Positions 1 to 9,200 of a stretch of 64,000 nucleotides of DNA are shown here, one piece after another (within the stretch, counting starts at the first letter, position 1; every line of letters starts with the position of its first letter). Location of the stretch: the NCBI RefSeq assembly GCF_011753055.1, contig NZ_VWWJ01000029.1, positions 24,612-88,611 on the forward strand, given 5' to 3'. The DNA is from Burkholderia sp. Ax-1719. Lineage in GTDB: Bacteria > Pseudomonadota > Gammaproteobacteria > Burkholderiales > Burkholderiaceae. The notes beneath the pieces were generated by a model that saw only the letters and a list, made by a program, of their open reading frames with translations, was not told where the DNA came from and did no database searches. The translations under genes and the position numbers were made by a program.

Positions 1-2
1 TC

Positions 3-989
3 GCGCCGGGCGTGCTCTCCGCGCTGCTCGCGCGCAGCACGCCGCTCACCGCCGCTTTTCCCAACCTGCTGGTGGGCACCGAAACCGCCGACGACGCCGC
101 CGTCTATAAGCTCAACGACGAGCAGGCCATCGTTGCGACCACCGACTTCTTCATGCCGATCGTCGACGATCCCTACGACTTCGGCCGCATCGCCGCCACC
201 AATGCGCTCTCGGACGTCTACGCGATGGGCGGCAAGCCGATCCTCGCGCTTGCGCTCGTCGGCATGCCGATCAACGTGCTGCCGCATGAGGTCATCGCGC
301 AGGTGCTGCGCGGCGGCGAAGACGTCTGCGCGGCGGCGGGCATCCCCGTCGCGGGCGGCCACTCGATCGATTCGGTCGAGCCGATTTACGGCCTGGCGGC
401 CCTGGGCGTGGTGCATCCTGAGCGGGTCAAGCGCAACGCGTCAGCGCGCGCGGGCGACGTGCTGGTGCTCGGCAAGCCGTTGGGTGTGGGCGTGCTCTCT
501 GCCGCGCTCAAGAAAGACCTGCTGGACGCCGAGGGTTACAAGGCGATGGTCGATGCCGCCACCATGCTCAACAAGCCGGGCGCGCCGCTTGCCGAACGCG
601 AAGGCGTACACGCGATGACCGACGTGACCGGTTTCGGCCTGCTCGGCCATACGCTGGAAATCGCGCGCGGCGCGGGTCTCACGGCGCGCCTGCGTTATGC
701 CGATCTGCCATGGCTGCCGGGCGTGGAAGCCTTCGTCGCGCAGGGCGTTTATACGGGGGCTTCTGGCCGCAACTGGGCTTCGTACGGCGATGGCGTCACG
801 CTCGCGGCGCATCTGCCCGAAACCGCGCGCACGCTGCTGACCGACCCGCAGACTTCGGGCGGCCTGCTGGTCGCCTGCGCGCCGGAAGAGGTCGACGCAG
901 TGCTTGCGTTGTTCCATGCCGACGGGTTTGCCTCGGCATGTGTGATTGGCGAAATGAGCGAAGGTTTGGCGCGCGTCGAGGTCGTATGA
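3..989 (+). CDS. selD: Selenide, water dikinase (SelD), 5'-truncated by the window edge
   Basis: SelD makes selenophosphate from selenide and ATP, the selenium donor for selenocysteine and selenouridine. The reading frame is open to the left edge (in-frame Ala-Pro-Gly before the first GTG at 12), so about 20 N-terminal residues, including the catalytic Cys/Sec loop, lie outside. The visible 328 residues carry family hallmarks: DDAAVY, the metal-binding TTDFFMPIVDDPYDFGRIAA block, NALSDVYAMGG, AGGHSID, TDVTGFGLLGH and DPQTSGG near the C-terminus. The TGA stop overlaps the ATG of the next gene (ATGA), so the two are translationally coupled. Whether the missing active-site residue is Cys or Sec cannot be seen. 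Confidence 0.95.
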   Translation, partial: APGVLSALLARSTPLTAAFPNLLVGTETADDAAVYKLNDEQAIVATTDFFMPIVDDPYDFGRIAATNALSDVYAMGGKPILALALVGMPINVLPHEVIAQVLRGGEDVCAAAGIPVAGGHSIDSVEPIYGLAALGVVHPERVKRNASARAGDVLVLGKPLGVGVLSAALKKDLLDAEGYKAMVDAATMLNKPGAPLAEREGVHAMTDVTGFGLLGHTLEIARGAGLTARLRYADLPWLPGVEAFVAQGVYTGASGRNWASYGDGVTLAAHLPETARTLLTDPQTSGGLLVACAPEEVDAVLALFHADGFASACVIGEMSEGLARVEVV

Positions 990-1891
990 GCGGCGAGTCC
1001 CCCAAAGCCATTTTTTACGCGCTGGCCGCCAACGCCGGGATTGCTGTCTGCAAGTTCGGCGCGGCGGCTTTCACGGGCTCGGGCTCGATGTTCGCCGAGG
1101 CGATCCACTCCACCGCCGATTGCGGCAATCAGCTTTTGCTGCTGTTCGGCCTGCGCCAGTCGCGCGAGGCGCCCACGCCGCTGCACCCGATGGGCACCGG
1201 CCGAGCGATCAATTTTTATTCGCTGCTGGTGGCGCTGCTGCTGTTTTTCGTGGGCGGCGCATTCTCGGTGTACGAAGGCGTGCATCGGCTGATTCTGCGC
1301 GAGCCACTGCAATACGTGTATGTCGCGCTGGGCGTGCTGGGCATTTCGGTCGTGCTCGAAGCGTTCTCGCTCTACGGCGCAATGAAGGAAATCCGCAAAG
1401 GCTCGCCCACCAAATCGCTTTGGCGCTGGGCGCGCGAAACGCGCGATTCCGATCTGCTGGTGGTGGCGGGCGAAGATATTGCCGCGCTGGCGGGTCTGGC
1501 GATCGCTTTTATTGCGGTGCTGCTCACGGTCATCACGGGCAATCCGGTGTGGGACGCGTGTGGATCGATAGCGATTGGCGTGCTGCTGATGTTGATCGCG
1601 TGGTTCATCGCACGCGAAGTGAAGTCGATGATCGTGGGTGAATCCGCGAGCCCGGAAATGCGCCGCGATATTGAGACCTATCTGCGCGCGCGGCCCGAGA
1701 TTCAAAGCATCATCAGCCTGATTACCCTGCAATGGGGTAAGGAAGTCATGGTGGCGGTGCAATGCGAGATGCTCGACTACGAGCACAGCCGCACCATGGT
1801 CGAAGCGATCAACGAGATCGAGGCGGATCTGCAGGCGCGCTTCCCGGTGGTGCGCTGGGTGTTTTTTGAGCCGGATTTCGTCAAGCGTTGA
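986..1891 (+). CDS. Cation diffusion facilitator (ZnT9-like) transporter
   Basis: A 301-residue inner-membrane divalent-cation efflux protein. It has six hydrophobic segments and a C-terminal cytoplasmic region (SIISLITLQWGKEVMVAVQ) of the CDF type. The first metal site reads HSTAD (HxxxD); the second reads GEDIAALAG, the E-D variant of SLC30A9/ZnT9-like members rather than the HxxxD of YiiP. The ATG overlaps the selD stop, so the longer in-frame ORF starting at 710 is not the real start. An operon with selD is unusual and may only reflect coupling. Zn is the likely substrate by family; Mn, Co or Fe cannot be excluded. Confidence 0.88.
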   Translation: MSGESPKAIFYALAANAGIAVCKFGAAAFTGSGSMFAEAIHSTADCGNQLLLLFGLRQSREAPTPLHPMGTGRAINFYSLLVALLLFFVGGAFSVYEGVHRLILREPLQYVYVALGVLGISVVLEAFSLYGAMKEIRKGSPTKSLWRWARETRDSDLLVVAGEDIAALAGLAIAFIAVLLTVITGNPVWDACGSIAIGVLLMLIAWFIAREVKSMIVGESASPEMRRDIETYLRARPEIQSIISLITLQWGKEVMVAVQCEMLDYEHSRTMVEAINEIEADLQARFPVVRWVFFEPDFVKR

Positions 1892-1926
1892 AGTAGCGCT
1901 AAACGAAGCACAAAAAAGGAAGCACG

Positions 1927-1954
1927 AAAAAGCCCAACACACGTTGGGCTTTTT
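1927..1954. terminator. Bidirectional rho-independent terminator
   Basis: A perfect stem AAAAAGCCCAAC / GTTGGGCTTTTT with an ACAC loop, flanked by A and T runs on both sides. It can end the selD-CDF operon on the + strand and the micro-ORF at 1968-2039 on the - strand. Confidence 0.85.
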
Positions 1955-1967
1955 GCTTTTGCAATGC

Positions 1968-2039
1968 TTAATGACGGAACGGCGTCCACACGGGCGTGGT
2001 GTTGTCCCAGTTGTCGAGTTCAGACGATTGCGGAATCAT
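1968..2039 (-). CDS. Possible 23-residue small protein
   Basis: On the minus strand an ATG at 2039 opens a 23-codon frame (MIPQSSELDNWDNTTPVWTP then FRH) ending in TAA at 1968. An AAGGAT sequence lies about 8 bases before the ATG, and a bidirectional terminator begins 14 bases after the stop, as expected for a short monocistronic gene. The peptide is acidic in the middle and rich in Trp, Pro and Thr, with no membrane segment or signal. I do not recognise it. It lies between the CDF gene and the DUF4148 gene and could instead be the last cistron of the latter, 54 bases upstream of it. Confidence 0.45.
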   Translation of the reverse strand: MIPQSSELDNWDNTTPVWTPFRH

Positions 2040-2093
2040 GATTCGGTATCCTTATCGAAAATAATGGATCAATGTGACCAGGCAGCGTGATGT

Positions 2094-2456
2094 TTATTCG
2101 CCGGCGCGTGCGACGCGGGTCGTATCGTTCGTGTGGCTTTCCTGCAGCGCGATACGTTGTGCCTGCGTGCGGCCAATCAGGCTTTGATCGGGGTAGCTCG
2201 TCTTGTTTAGCGCGGGCAGCGTGCCGTCGCGATACGCTTCGACGATTTCCGCCTTCACCTGCGCACGGGTCTTCGGTGCGCTGTTATCGACGGTTTGCAC
2301 CTGTTCGACTTGCGCCGTGGTTTGCGTGGCCGGCTGCGTATCGCCTTGCGGACCGTACGTTCCTGCGCGGCCAATGCCGCCTGCGAATGCCGATGCGCTG
2401 GCTGCCAGCGTAACGATAAGCGTGGCGCCGAGGGTGGTTGCGAGAGTGCGTTTCAT
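2094..2456 (-). CDS. DUF4148 domain-containing exported protein
   Basis: A 120-residue small exported protein of a family that is abundant and multicopy in Burkholderiaceae. It has a clear signal peptide (residues 1-25, MKRTLATTLGATLIVTLAAS then ASAFA), a Gly/Gln/Thr-rich linker, and the conserved KTRAQVKAEIVEAYRDGTLP block followed by a short YPDQS segment typical of DUF4148. An AGGAG ribosome site precedes the ATG by six bases. Predicted periplasmic; function unknown. It may be followed by the 23-residue ORF on the same strand. Confidence 0.85.
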   Translation of the reverse strand: MKRTLATTLGATLIVTLAASASAFAGGIGRAGTYGPQGDTQPATQTTAQVEQVQTVDNSAPKTRAQVKAEIVEAYRDGTLPALNKTSYPDQSLIGRTQAQRIALQESHTNDTTRVARAGE

Positions 2457-2718
2457 GATCTGCTCCTGTTATGGGTGCCTTGAGCGCTGATCTCTGAAAC
2501 GGAAGCGCTGCGGCGACAGGTGCAAATGTAGGCAAATCGGCGCGTGCGATAAACGGCACGAACGCGAAAGCAATTGTCGAAATTCCGGAACAATCGGCTT
2601 TGAAGTCGATTTAATACCGCTGCGCAAATGTAATCGCACGCCGGCGAAACCTTGCACGGCGCGCGATTCAGCGGGGACAGAACCCCGGTTGAGTGCCTGA
2701 AAACAGAGGCAAAAGAAC

Positions 2719-3723
2719 TTAAGCCGCCCACTCCGTAATCACCGGCGTTTCCAGATTCGGTGCCGATTCACGTTCTTCCAGCGTGCGCAGCGTGCAGGTC
2801 TTGTCGAGCGAAGCACGCCCCGAAAGCAGCGGGCAACGGTCGAATACTTCCGCGATCCAGTCCACGAATACGCGCACCTTCGGCGAAAGATGGCGGCTAT
2901 GTGGATAGACCGCCGAGATCGGCATGGGCAGCGGTTTGAAGTCGGGCAGCACTTCGACGAGCTGGCCCGATTTCATATGCGGCAGCACCATGTAGCGCGG
3001 CGCCTGGATCAGGCCGAAGCCTTCGATGCCGCACGTCACGTAGGCGTCCGCATCATTTACGGACACCATGCTCTTGAGCTTGACTTCGACTTCCTTGCCG
3101 TCGACCAGAAACGCCCAGTCGATCACGCGGCCCGTGCGGCTCGAAAAATAATTCACGGCGCGGTGCTCGGCCAGTTCTTCGAGCGTGTTTGGCGTGCCGT
3201 GGCGCTCCAGATACGCGGGCGCGGCGCATGACACCCCTTCGAACAGGCCGATGCGACGCGCGACCAGCGACGAATCCTGCAGCGCGCCCACGCGCACCAC
3301 GCAATCCACGCCTTCCTGCAGCAGGTCGACGGGGCGGTCGGTCAAGCCCAGTTGCAGATCGATATCCGGGTAGCGCGTATGGAATTCGCAGAGCGACGGA
3401 ATCACGATCAGCCGACCGATCGAGCCCGGCATATCGATGCGCAATTTGCCGTGCGGTTTGCGATTGCGGTCCTGGAATGTGGTCTCGGTTTCTTCGACGT
3501 CCGCAAGAATGCGCACACAGCGCTCGTAATACGCCGCGCCATCCGGCGTGAGCGAAAGGCGACGCGTGGTGCGATGCATAAGGCGCACGCCGAGAAACGC
3601 TTCGAGATTCTGGATGATCGTCGTGACCGAGGCGCGCGGCATGTCGAGCGTTTCGGCGGCGCGGGTGAAGCTGTTGGTGTCCACGACGCGGGTGAATACC
3701 TGCATGGCCTGAAGGCGGTCCAT
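2719..3723 (-). CDS. LysR-type regulator of the efflux operon (CeoR/BpeT-like)
   Basis: A 334-residue LysR-type transcriptional regulator. N-terminal winged helix-turn-helix at about residues 5-65 (MQVFTRVVDTNSFTRAAETL, ASVTTIIQNLEAFLGVRLMH), then the periplasmic-binding-like effector domain. The start at 3723 is preferred over the longer frame to 3840 because MDRLQAMQVF is the usual LysR N-terminus. It is divergent from the llpE-RND operon, as ceoR is in B. cenocepacia and bpeT in B. pseudomallei, where such regulators activate the pump in response to salicylate or pump substrates. The neighbourhood makes the same job likely here; the exact orthologue name is inference. Confidence 0.88.
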   Translation of the reverse strand: MDRLQAMQVFTRVVDTNSFTRAAETLDMPRASVTTIIQNLEAFLGVRLMHRTTRRLSLTPDGAAYYERCVRILADVEETETTFQDRNRKPHGKLRIDMPGSIGRLIVIPSLCEFHTRYPDIDLQLGLTDRPVDLLQEGVDCVVRVGALQDSSLVARRIGLFEGVSCAAPAYLERHGTPNTLEELAEHRAVNYFSSRTGRVIDWAFLVDGKEVEVKLKSMVSVNDADAYVTCGIEGFGLIQAPRYMVLPHMKSGQLVEVLPDFKPLPMPISAVYPHSRHLSPKVRVFVDWIAEVFDRCPLLSGRASLDKTCTLRTLEERESAPNLETPVITEWAA

Positions 3724-3813
3724 TACCACTCTCCAAAAGTCATCGGACGCACGTCCCGCGGCGCTCAATGATGCGCGGCGGGCGACTAAAGGAAACACAT
3801 TGTTCAGGTGCGC

Positions 3814-3871
3814 CGAATTGTGTTGCCGGATTATAGGCATTTATTTGCAAGTCTGCCGAACCCACAATTCG
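3814..3871. promoter_or_regulatory. Candidate LysR operator between ceoR-like and llpE genes
   Basis: In the divergent intergenic region the 9-base arm CGAATTGTG (3814-3822) is matched by its reverse complement CACAATTCG (3863-3871), 40 bases apart. Both arms continue into near-matching GTGCG / CGCAC outer sequence. Paired dyads of this kind fit a LysR tetramer, covering both the llpE promoter and autoregulation. Confidence 0.4.
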
Positions 3872-3911
3872 CACCATTCGAATTTACTTTCGCGCTTTGC
3901 GCCGTTTCGAC

Positions 3912-4844
3912 ATGGATGCTTTTAAACGCTCGACGCCGTGGACGATTGCCGATCAGGCTGAGAATGACGTGGCCCCGGAGGTCGTGCCTGTCGCGCCCGC
4001 CGCCCCTGTCGCGCGCCATCTGTCCGCCGCGCCCGCGCCAAAAGGCCGTGGCGCAGCCGCGATCGACGTGAGCGAAGTGACGATCGCCGGTCACGCGCAG
4101 GATATCGTGCTGCGGCTGTATCGACCGCAGGGCGCGAGCAATCTGCCGGTGCTGCTTTATTTTCATGGCGGCGGTTTTGTACGCGGCACGCTCGACGACG
4201 CCGAAGCAGCAAGCCGCTTTTTCGCAAAGCACTTACCGGCGCTGGTGGTTTCGGTGGGCTATTCGCTCGCGCCGCAATTTCCGTTTCCCGCTGCGCCTGA
4301 AGATGCGCACCGCGCCGCACTGTGGGTGCTCACGCGTGCGCGCGCGTTTGGCGGCAGCGCGAAACGCATTGTCGCGGCAGGGCACGACGCGGGCGGTCAG
4401 ATCGCCAACGTACTCGCTTTTATCGGACGAGATCGCGGCGACGTGAAACTCGCGGCGCAAGCATTATTCGCGCCGATGCTCGATCCCAGTCTCACGCGTC
4501 TGGGCGACGAAGCACGCCTTGCCTCCGATATTTCCGCGAGCGAATGCGCGGCCTGTTACCGCGCTTACTTGCCCGAAGCGGCGCAGCGCATGCACCCGTA
4601 TGCCGCACCGTTGGAGTGCACGCGGCTGGCCGGATTGCCGCCGACTTTCATCGTCACTGCACAAAACGACGTACTGCATATCGAAGCGGAAAAATACGCC
4701 GCGCGCCTGATCGAAGCGGGCGTGCGCACGCACGTGATGCGTTATCCGAGCGTCTCCCATGCGCAAATTGGTGCGCATCAGGATGCGCTCGCCGAAGCGG
4801 TGCGGTTTTTCCGCTGCTGTTTCGAGGCCGGCACGCCTTCATAG
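3912..4844 (+). CDS. llpE: Lipase-like alpha/beta hydrolase (LlpE-like) with Asp at the nucleophile position
   Basis: A 310-residue alpha/beta hydrolase of the hormone-sensitive-lipase type. The oxyanion motif HGGGF starts at His85, followed by the GYSLAPQFPFPA block. The nucleophile elbow, normally GDSAGG, reads GHDAGG with Asp159 where Ser is expected. The later acid (AQNDVLHIEAEKYAARL) and His (SVSHAQ) are kept, giving an Asp-Asp-His set like haloalkane dehalogenases and epoxide hydrolases. ATG 3912 is used. First gene of the operon with the RND pump, matching llpE-ceoAB-opcM and llpE-bpeEF-oprC, where its role is unclear. It need not act as an esterase. Confidence 0.85.
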   Translation: MDAFKRSTPWTIADQAENDVAPEVVPVAPAAPVARHLSAAPAPKGRGAAAIDVSEVTIAGHAQDIVLRLYRPQGASNLPVLLYFHGGGFVRGTLDDAEAASRFFAKHLPALVVSVGYSLAPQFPFPAAPEDAHRAALWVLTRARAFGGSAKRIVAAGHDAGGQIANVLAFIGRDRGDVKLAAQALFAPMLDPSLTRLGDEARLASDISASECAACYRAYLPEAAQRMHPYAAPLECTRLAGLPPTFIVTAQNDVLHIEAEKYAARLIEAGVRTHVMRYPSVSHAQIGAHQDALAEAVRFFRCCFEAGTPS

Positions 4845-4926
4845 CACGCGCCTTTATTCGCGGCAGTTTCGCGCGCCGAAGATCGAATTCAACGAACAAA
4901 AACCACTCACTATTCTGGAGCCCGCC

Positions 4927-6147
4927 ATGTCACTCAACTCGCATTCCCGTACGCGCATCGCGCTCGCGGTGGTCGCCGTTCTCGTCGTCGCGGGACTCGG
5001 CACCCTGGGCGCCATGCGTCTGAACACGCATACCGCTGTTGCCGCCGAAGCACCGCCCGCGCCTGAAGTGGACGTCGCCGCCGTGGTCAAGCGCAATATC
5101 ACCGACTGGCAGACCTATTCGGGCCGTCTGGCGGCTATCGAGAAGGTCGATGTGCGTCCGCAGGTGTCGGGCACGATCGTCTCGGTGAACTTCCGTGATG
5201 GCGCGCTCGTGAAGAAGGGCGACACGCTGTTCGTGATCGATCCGCGTCCGTATCAGGCCGCGGTCGATCAGGCCGCCGCGCAGGTTGCCGCCGCGCAGGC
5301 GCGCACGGGTTACGCGCAGAGCGACTGGGAGCGTGCGCAACGCCTGATCGGCGATAACGCCATCGCGAAGCGCGATTACGACGAGAAGCAGAACGCCGCG
5401 CGCGAAGCGAGCGCGAATCTGAAGGCCGCACAGGCGGCGCTCGAAGCCGCACAGATCAATCTGGGCTTCACGCATATCGTCGCGCCGGTGTCGGGCCGCG
5501 TCTCGCGCGCGGAAATCACCGTGGGCAACGTGGTATCGGCCGGAGCGAGCGCGCCGCCGCTGACGACGCTGGTGTCCGTTTCGCCGATTTACGCCGAATT
5601 CGACGCGGACGAGCAGACCTACCTCGACTACATCGGACATATGAAAGATGGCTCGAAGGTGCCGGTGGATCTGGGTCTGGCCAACGAAACGGGTTATTCG
5701 CGCTCGGGCACGATCGAATCGATCGATAACCGTCTCGATACCTCGTCGGGCACGATCCGCGTGCGCGCACGCTTCGACAACGCCGACGGCGCGCTTGTGC
5801 CGGGCCTTTACGCACGCATCAAGGTGAGCGGCAGCGCCCCGCATCCGGCGCTGCTGGTGGACGAAGCCGCCATCGGCACCGACCAGGACAAGAAGTACGT
5901 CTACGTGGTCGATGGCGCGGGCAAGGTGGCCTATCGCAATGTGCAGATCGCTGGACAGCAAGGCAATCTGCGCGTGATCGTGGATGGCCTGAAAGCGGGC
6001 GACAACGTGGTGGTGAACGGCACGCAGCGTGTGCGGCCGGGCGAGGCCGTGCGCTCGCACATGGTGCCGATGAATGGCGACCCCGACGGCGACGCCGCTT
6101 CCGCCATGGCGACGCCTTCCCAGGCAAAGGACGCAAAGGCTTCCTGA
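4927..6147 (+). CDS. ceoA: RND efflux periplasmic adaptor (CeoA/BpeE-like)
   Basis: A 406-residue membrane-fusion protein linking the inner-membrane pump to the outer-membrane channel. One N-terminal hydrophobic anchor (about residues 10-32), no lipobox Cys. Then a lipoyl/barrel-sandwich half (VDVRPQVSGTIVSVNFRDGA), an Ala/Gln-rich alpha-hairpin (about 110-200), the second lipoyl half (IVAPVSGRVSRAEITVGN), beta-barrel and membrane-proximal domains. The ATG at 4927 follows a GGAG site; the in-frame ORF from 4759 overlaps llpE and is not used. Neighbours make it the adaptor for the pump directly downstream. By analogy with CeoAB-OpcM/BpeEF-OprC, substrates would include chloramphenicol, trimethoprim and fluoroquinolones. 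Confidence 0.92.
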   Translation: MSLNSHSRTRIALAVVAVLVVAGLGTLGAMRLNTHTAVAAEAPPAPEVDVAAVVKRNITDWQTYSGRLAAIEKVDVRPQVSGTIVSVNFRDGALVKKGDTLFVIDPRPYQAAVDQAAAQVAAAQARTGYAQSDWERAQRLIGDNAIAKRDYDEKQNAAREASANLKAAQAALEAAQINLGFTHIVAPVSGRVSRAEITVGNVVSAGASAPPLTTLVSVSPIYAEFDADEQTYLDYIGHMKDGSKVPVDLGLANETGYSRSGTIESIDNRLDTSSGTIRVRARFDNADGALVPGLYARIKVSGSAPHPALLVDEAAIGTDQDKKYVYVVDGAGKVAYRNVQIAGQQGNLRVIVDGLKAGDNVVVNGTQRVRPGEAVRSHMVPMNGDPDGDAASAMATPSQAKDAKAS

Positions 6148-6242
6148 CGCGCGGCAACCCGCGGGCAGCGTAGTCGTAGTCGATGTGCGCTGCCTGCGCG
6201 ATCCTCGCATCCAGTTAGTCATCCGAATCAAAAGAGCGACCC

Positions 6243-9200
6243 ATGAACATATCGAAATTCTTCATCGACCGGCCGATCTTCGCGGGCGTGCTGTCCGTGC
6301 TGATCCTGCTGGCCGGCGTGATCGCGCTGTTCCAGTTGCCGATCTCCGAATACCCCGAGGTCGTGCCGCCCTCGGTGGTGGTCCACGCGCAGTACCCGGG
6401 CGCCAACCCGAAAGTGATCGCCGAAGCGGTGGCCGCGCCGCTCGAAGAGCAGATCAACGGCGTCGAGAACATGCTGTACATGCAGTCGCAGGCGAATAGC
6501 GACGGCAATCTCACGCTCACCGTCACGTTCCGTCTGGGCACCGATCCGGACAAGGCCACGCAACTGGTGCAGAACCGCGTGAATCAGGCGCTGCCGCGCC
6601 TGCCGGAAGACGTGCAGCGTCTGGGCATCACGACCATCAAAAGCTCGCCGACGCTCACGATGGTGGTCCACCTGATCTCGCCGAACAACCAGTACGACAT
6701 GACGTATCTGCGCAACTACGCGCTGCTCAACGTCAAGGATCGGCTCTCGAACATTCAGGGCGTGGGCGAAGTGCAGCTGTGGGGTTCGGGCGACTACGCG
6801 ATGCGCGTATGGCTTGATCCGCAGAAGGTGGCGCAGCGCAATCTGACCGCGCAGGACGTGGTCAATGCGATCCGCGAGCAGAACGTGCAGGTGGCCGCTG
6901 GTGTGATCGGCGCATCGCCTAGCGTCCCTGGCACGCCGTTGCAGCTGAACGTGAACGCGCGCGGCCGTCTGCGCACCGAAAGCGAATTCGGCGACATCAT
7001 CGTCAAGACCAATCCCGATGGCGGCGTGACCTATCTGCGCGATATCGCGCGCATCGAACTCGCGGCTTCGGAATATGGCCTGCGTTCGCTGCTGGACAAC
7101 AAGCCGGCTGTTGCGCTCGCAATCAATCAGGCGCCGGGTGCGAATTCGCTCGCGATTTCCGAGCAGGTGCGCGCGGCGATGAAGGACATCAAGCAGGACA
7201 TGCCCGCAGGCGTGGACTACAAGATCGTCTATGACCCGACGCAGTTCGTGCGCTCCAGTATCGAGGCGGTGATTCACACGCTGCTGGAAGCCATTGCGCT
7301 GGTCGTGATCGTGGTGATCGTGTTCCTGCAGACCTGGCGTGCTTCGATCATTCCGCTGATCGCCGTGCCGGTGTCGATCGTCGGGACGTTCTCGCTGTTG
7401 CTGGCGTTCGGTTTCTCGATCAACGCGCTCTCACTGTTCGGCATGGTGCTGGCCATCGGTATCGTGGTGGACGATGCGATCGTGGTGGTGGAGAACGTCG
7501 AGCGCAATATCGCAAGCGGCTTATCGGCGCGCGATGCGACGTATAAGGCCATGCAGGAAGTGAGCGGGCCGATTATCGCCATTGCGCTGACGCTGGTAGC
7601 CGTGTTTGTGCCGCTGGCGTTCATGAGCGGTCTCACCGGCCAGTTCTACAAGCAGTTTGCGATGACCATCGCCATTTCGACGGTGATCTCGGCGTTCAAC
7701 TCGCTCACGCTGTCGCCTGCGCTTTCCGCGCTGCTGCTGCGTGGTCACGATGCCAAGGAAGACTGGCTCACGCGTGCGATGAATCGCGTGCTGGGCGGTT
7801 TCTTCGCGCGCTTCAACAAGGTCTTCCATCGCGGCTCGGAAAGCTATGGCCGCGGCGTCAATGGCGTGCTGCGCCGTAAAGGCGCGATGCTGGTGGTGTA
7901 TGTGGTGTTGCTGGGCGCGACCGTGCTGATGGCGCGCATCGTGCCGGGCGGCTTCGTGCCTGCGCAGGACAAGGAATATCTGATCGCCTTCACGCAGTTG
8001 CCGAACGGCGCATCGCTCGACCGCACGGAAAACGTGATCCGCGAGATGAGTGCGATTGCGCTCAAGCAGCCCGGCGTGGAAAGCGCGGTGGCGTTCCCGG
8101 GTCTTTCGGTGAACGGTTTCACCAATAGTTCGAGCGCGGGCATCGTGTTCGTGACGCTCAAGCCGTTCAAAGAGCGCAAGGGCAAGGCATTGTCGGCGGG
8201 CGCCATTGCGGGCGCGCTGAACCAGCAATATGGCGCGATCAAGGACTCGTTCATCGCCGTGTTCCCGCCGCCGCCGGTGTTGGGCCTGGGGACGTTGGGC
8301 GGCTTCAAGTTGCAACTGGAGGATCACGGTGCGCTGGGTTATGAAGCGCTCAACCGCGCGACCCAGGACTTCGTGAAGCGTGCATCGCAGACGAAGGAAC
8401 TGGGCCCGACGTTCTCGAACTATCAGATCAACGTGCCGCAACTGAACGTCGATCTCGACCGCACCAAAGCCAAGCAACTTGGCGTGCCGGTGACGGATGT
8501 ATTCGACACGATGCAGATCTACCTGGGCTCGCTGTATGTGAACGACTTCAACCGCTTCGGACGCGTCTATCAGGTGCGTGTGCAGGCCGATGCGCCGTTC
8601 CGCCAGAAGGCCGACGACATCCTGCAACTGAAGACGCGTAACGCTGCCGGCGATATGGTGCCGCTCTCGTCGCTGGTGACGGTGTCGCCCACGTACGGCC
8701 CCGAAATGGTGGTGCGTTACAACGGCTACACCGCCGCCGACATCAACGGCGGCCCGGCTCCGGGTTATTCGTCGGGGCAGGCGCAGGCGGCGGCTGAACG
8801 CATCGCCGCGGAAGTGCTGCCGCGCGGCGTGAAGTTCGAATGGACCGATCTCACGTATCAGCAGGTGCTGGCGGGCAACGCTGGCGTGTGGGTGTTCCCG
8901 ATCAGCGTGCTGCTGGTGTTCCTTGTGCTGGCTGCGCTGTACGAAAGCCTGACGCTGCCGCTCGCCGTGATCCTGATCGTGCCGATGAGCGTGTTGTGTG
9001 CGCTGACCGGCGTGTGGCTCACGCAAGGCGACAACAACATCTTCACGCAGATCGGCTTGATGGTGCTGGTGGGGCTGGCGTCGAAGAACGCGATTCTGAT
9101 CGTGGAATTCGCACGCGAGCTGGAGCATGACGGCCATACGCCGCTGTCTGCGGCCATCGAGGCGAGCCGTCTGCGTCTGCGCCCGATTCTGATGACGTCG

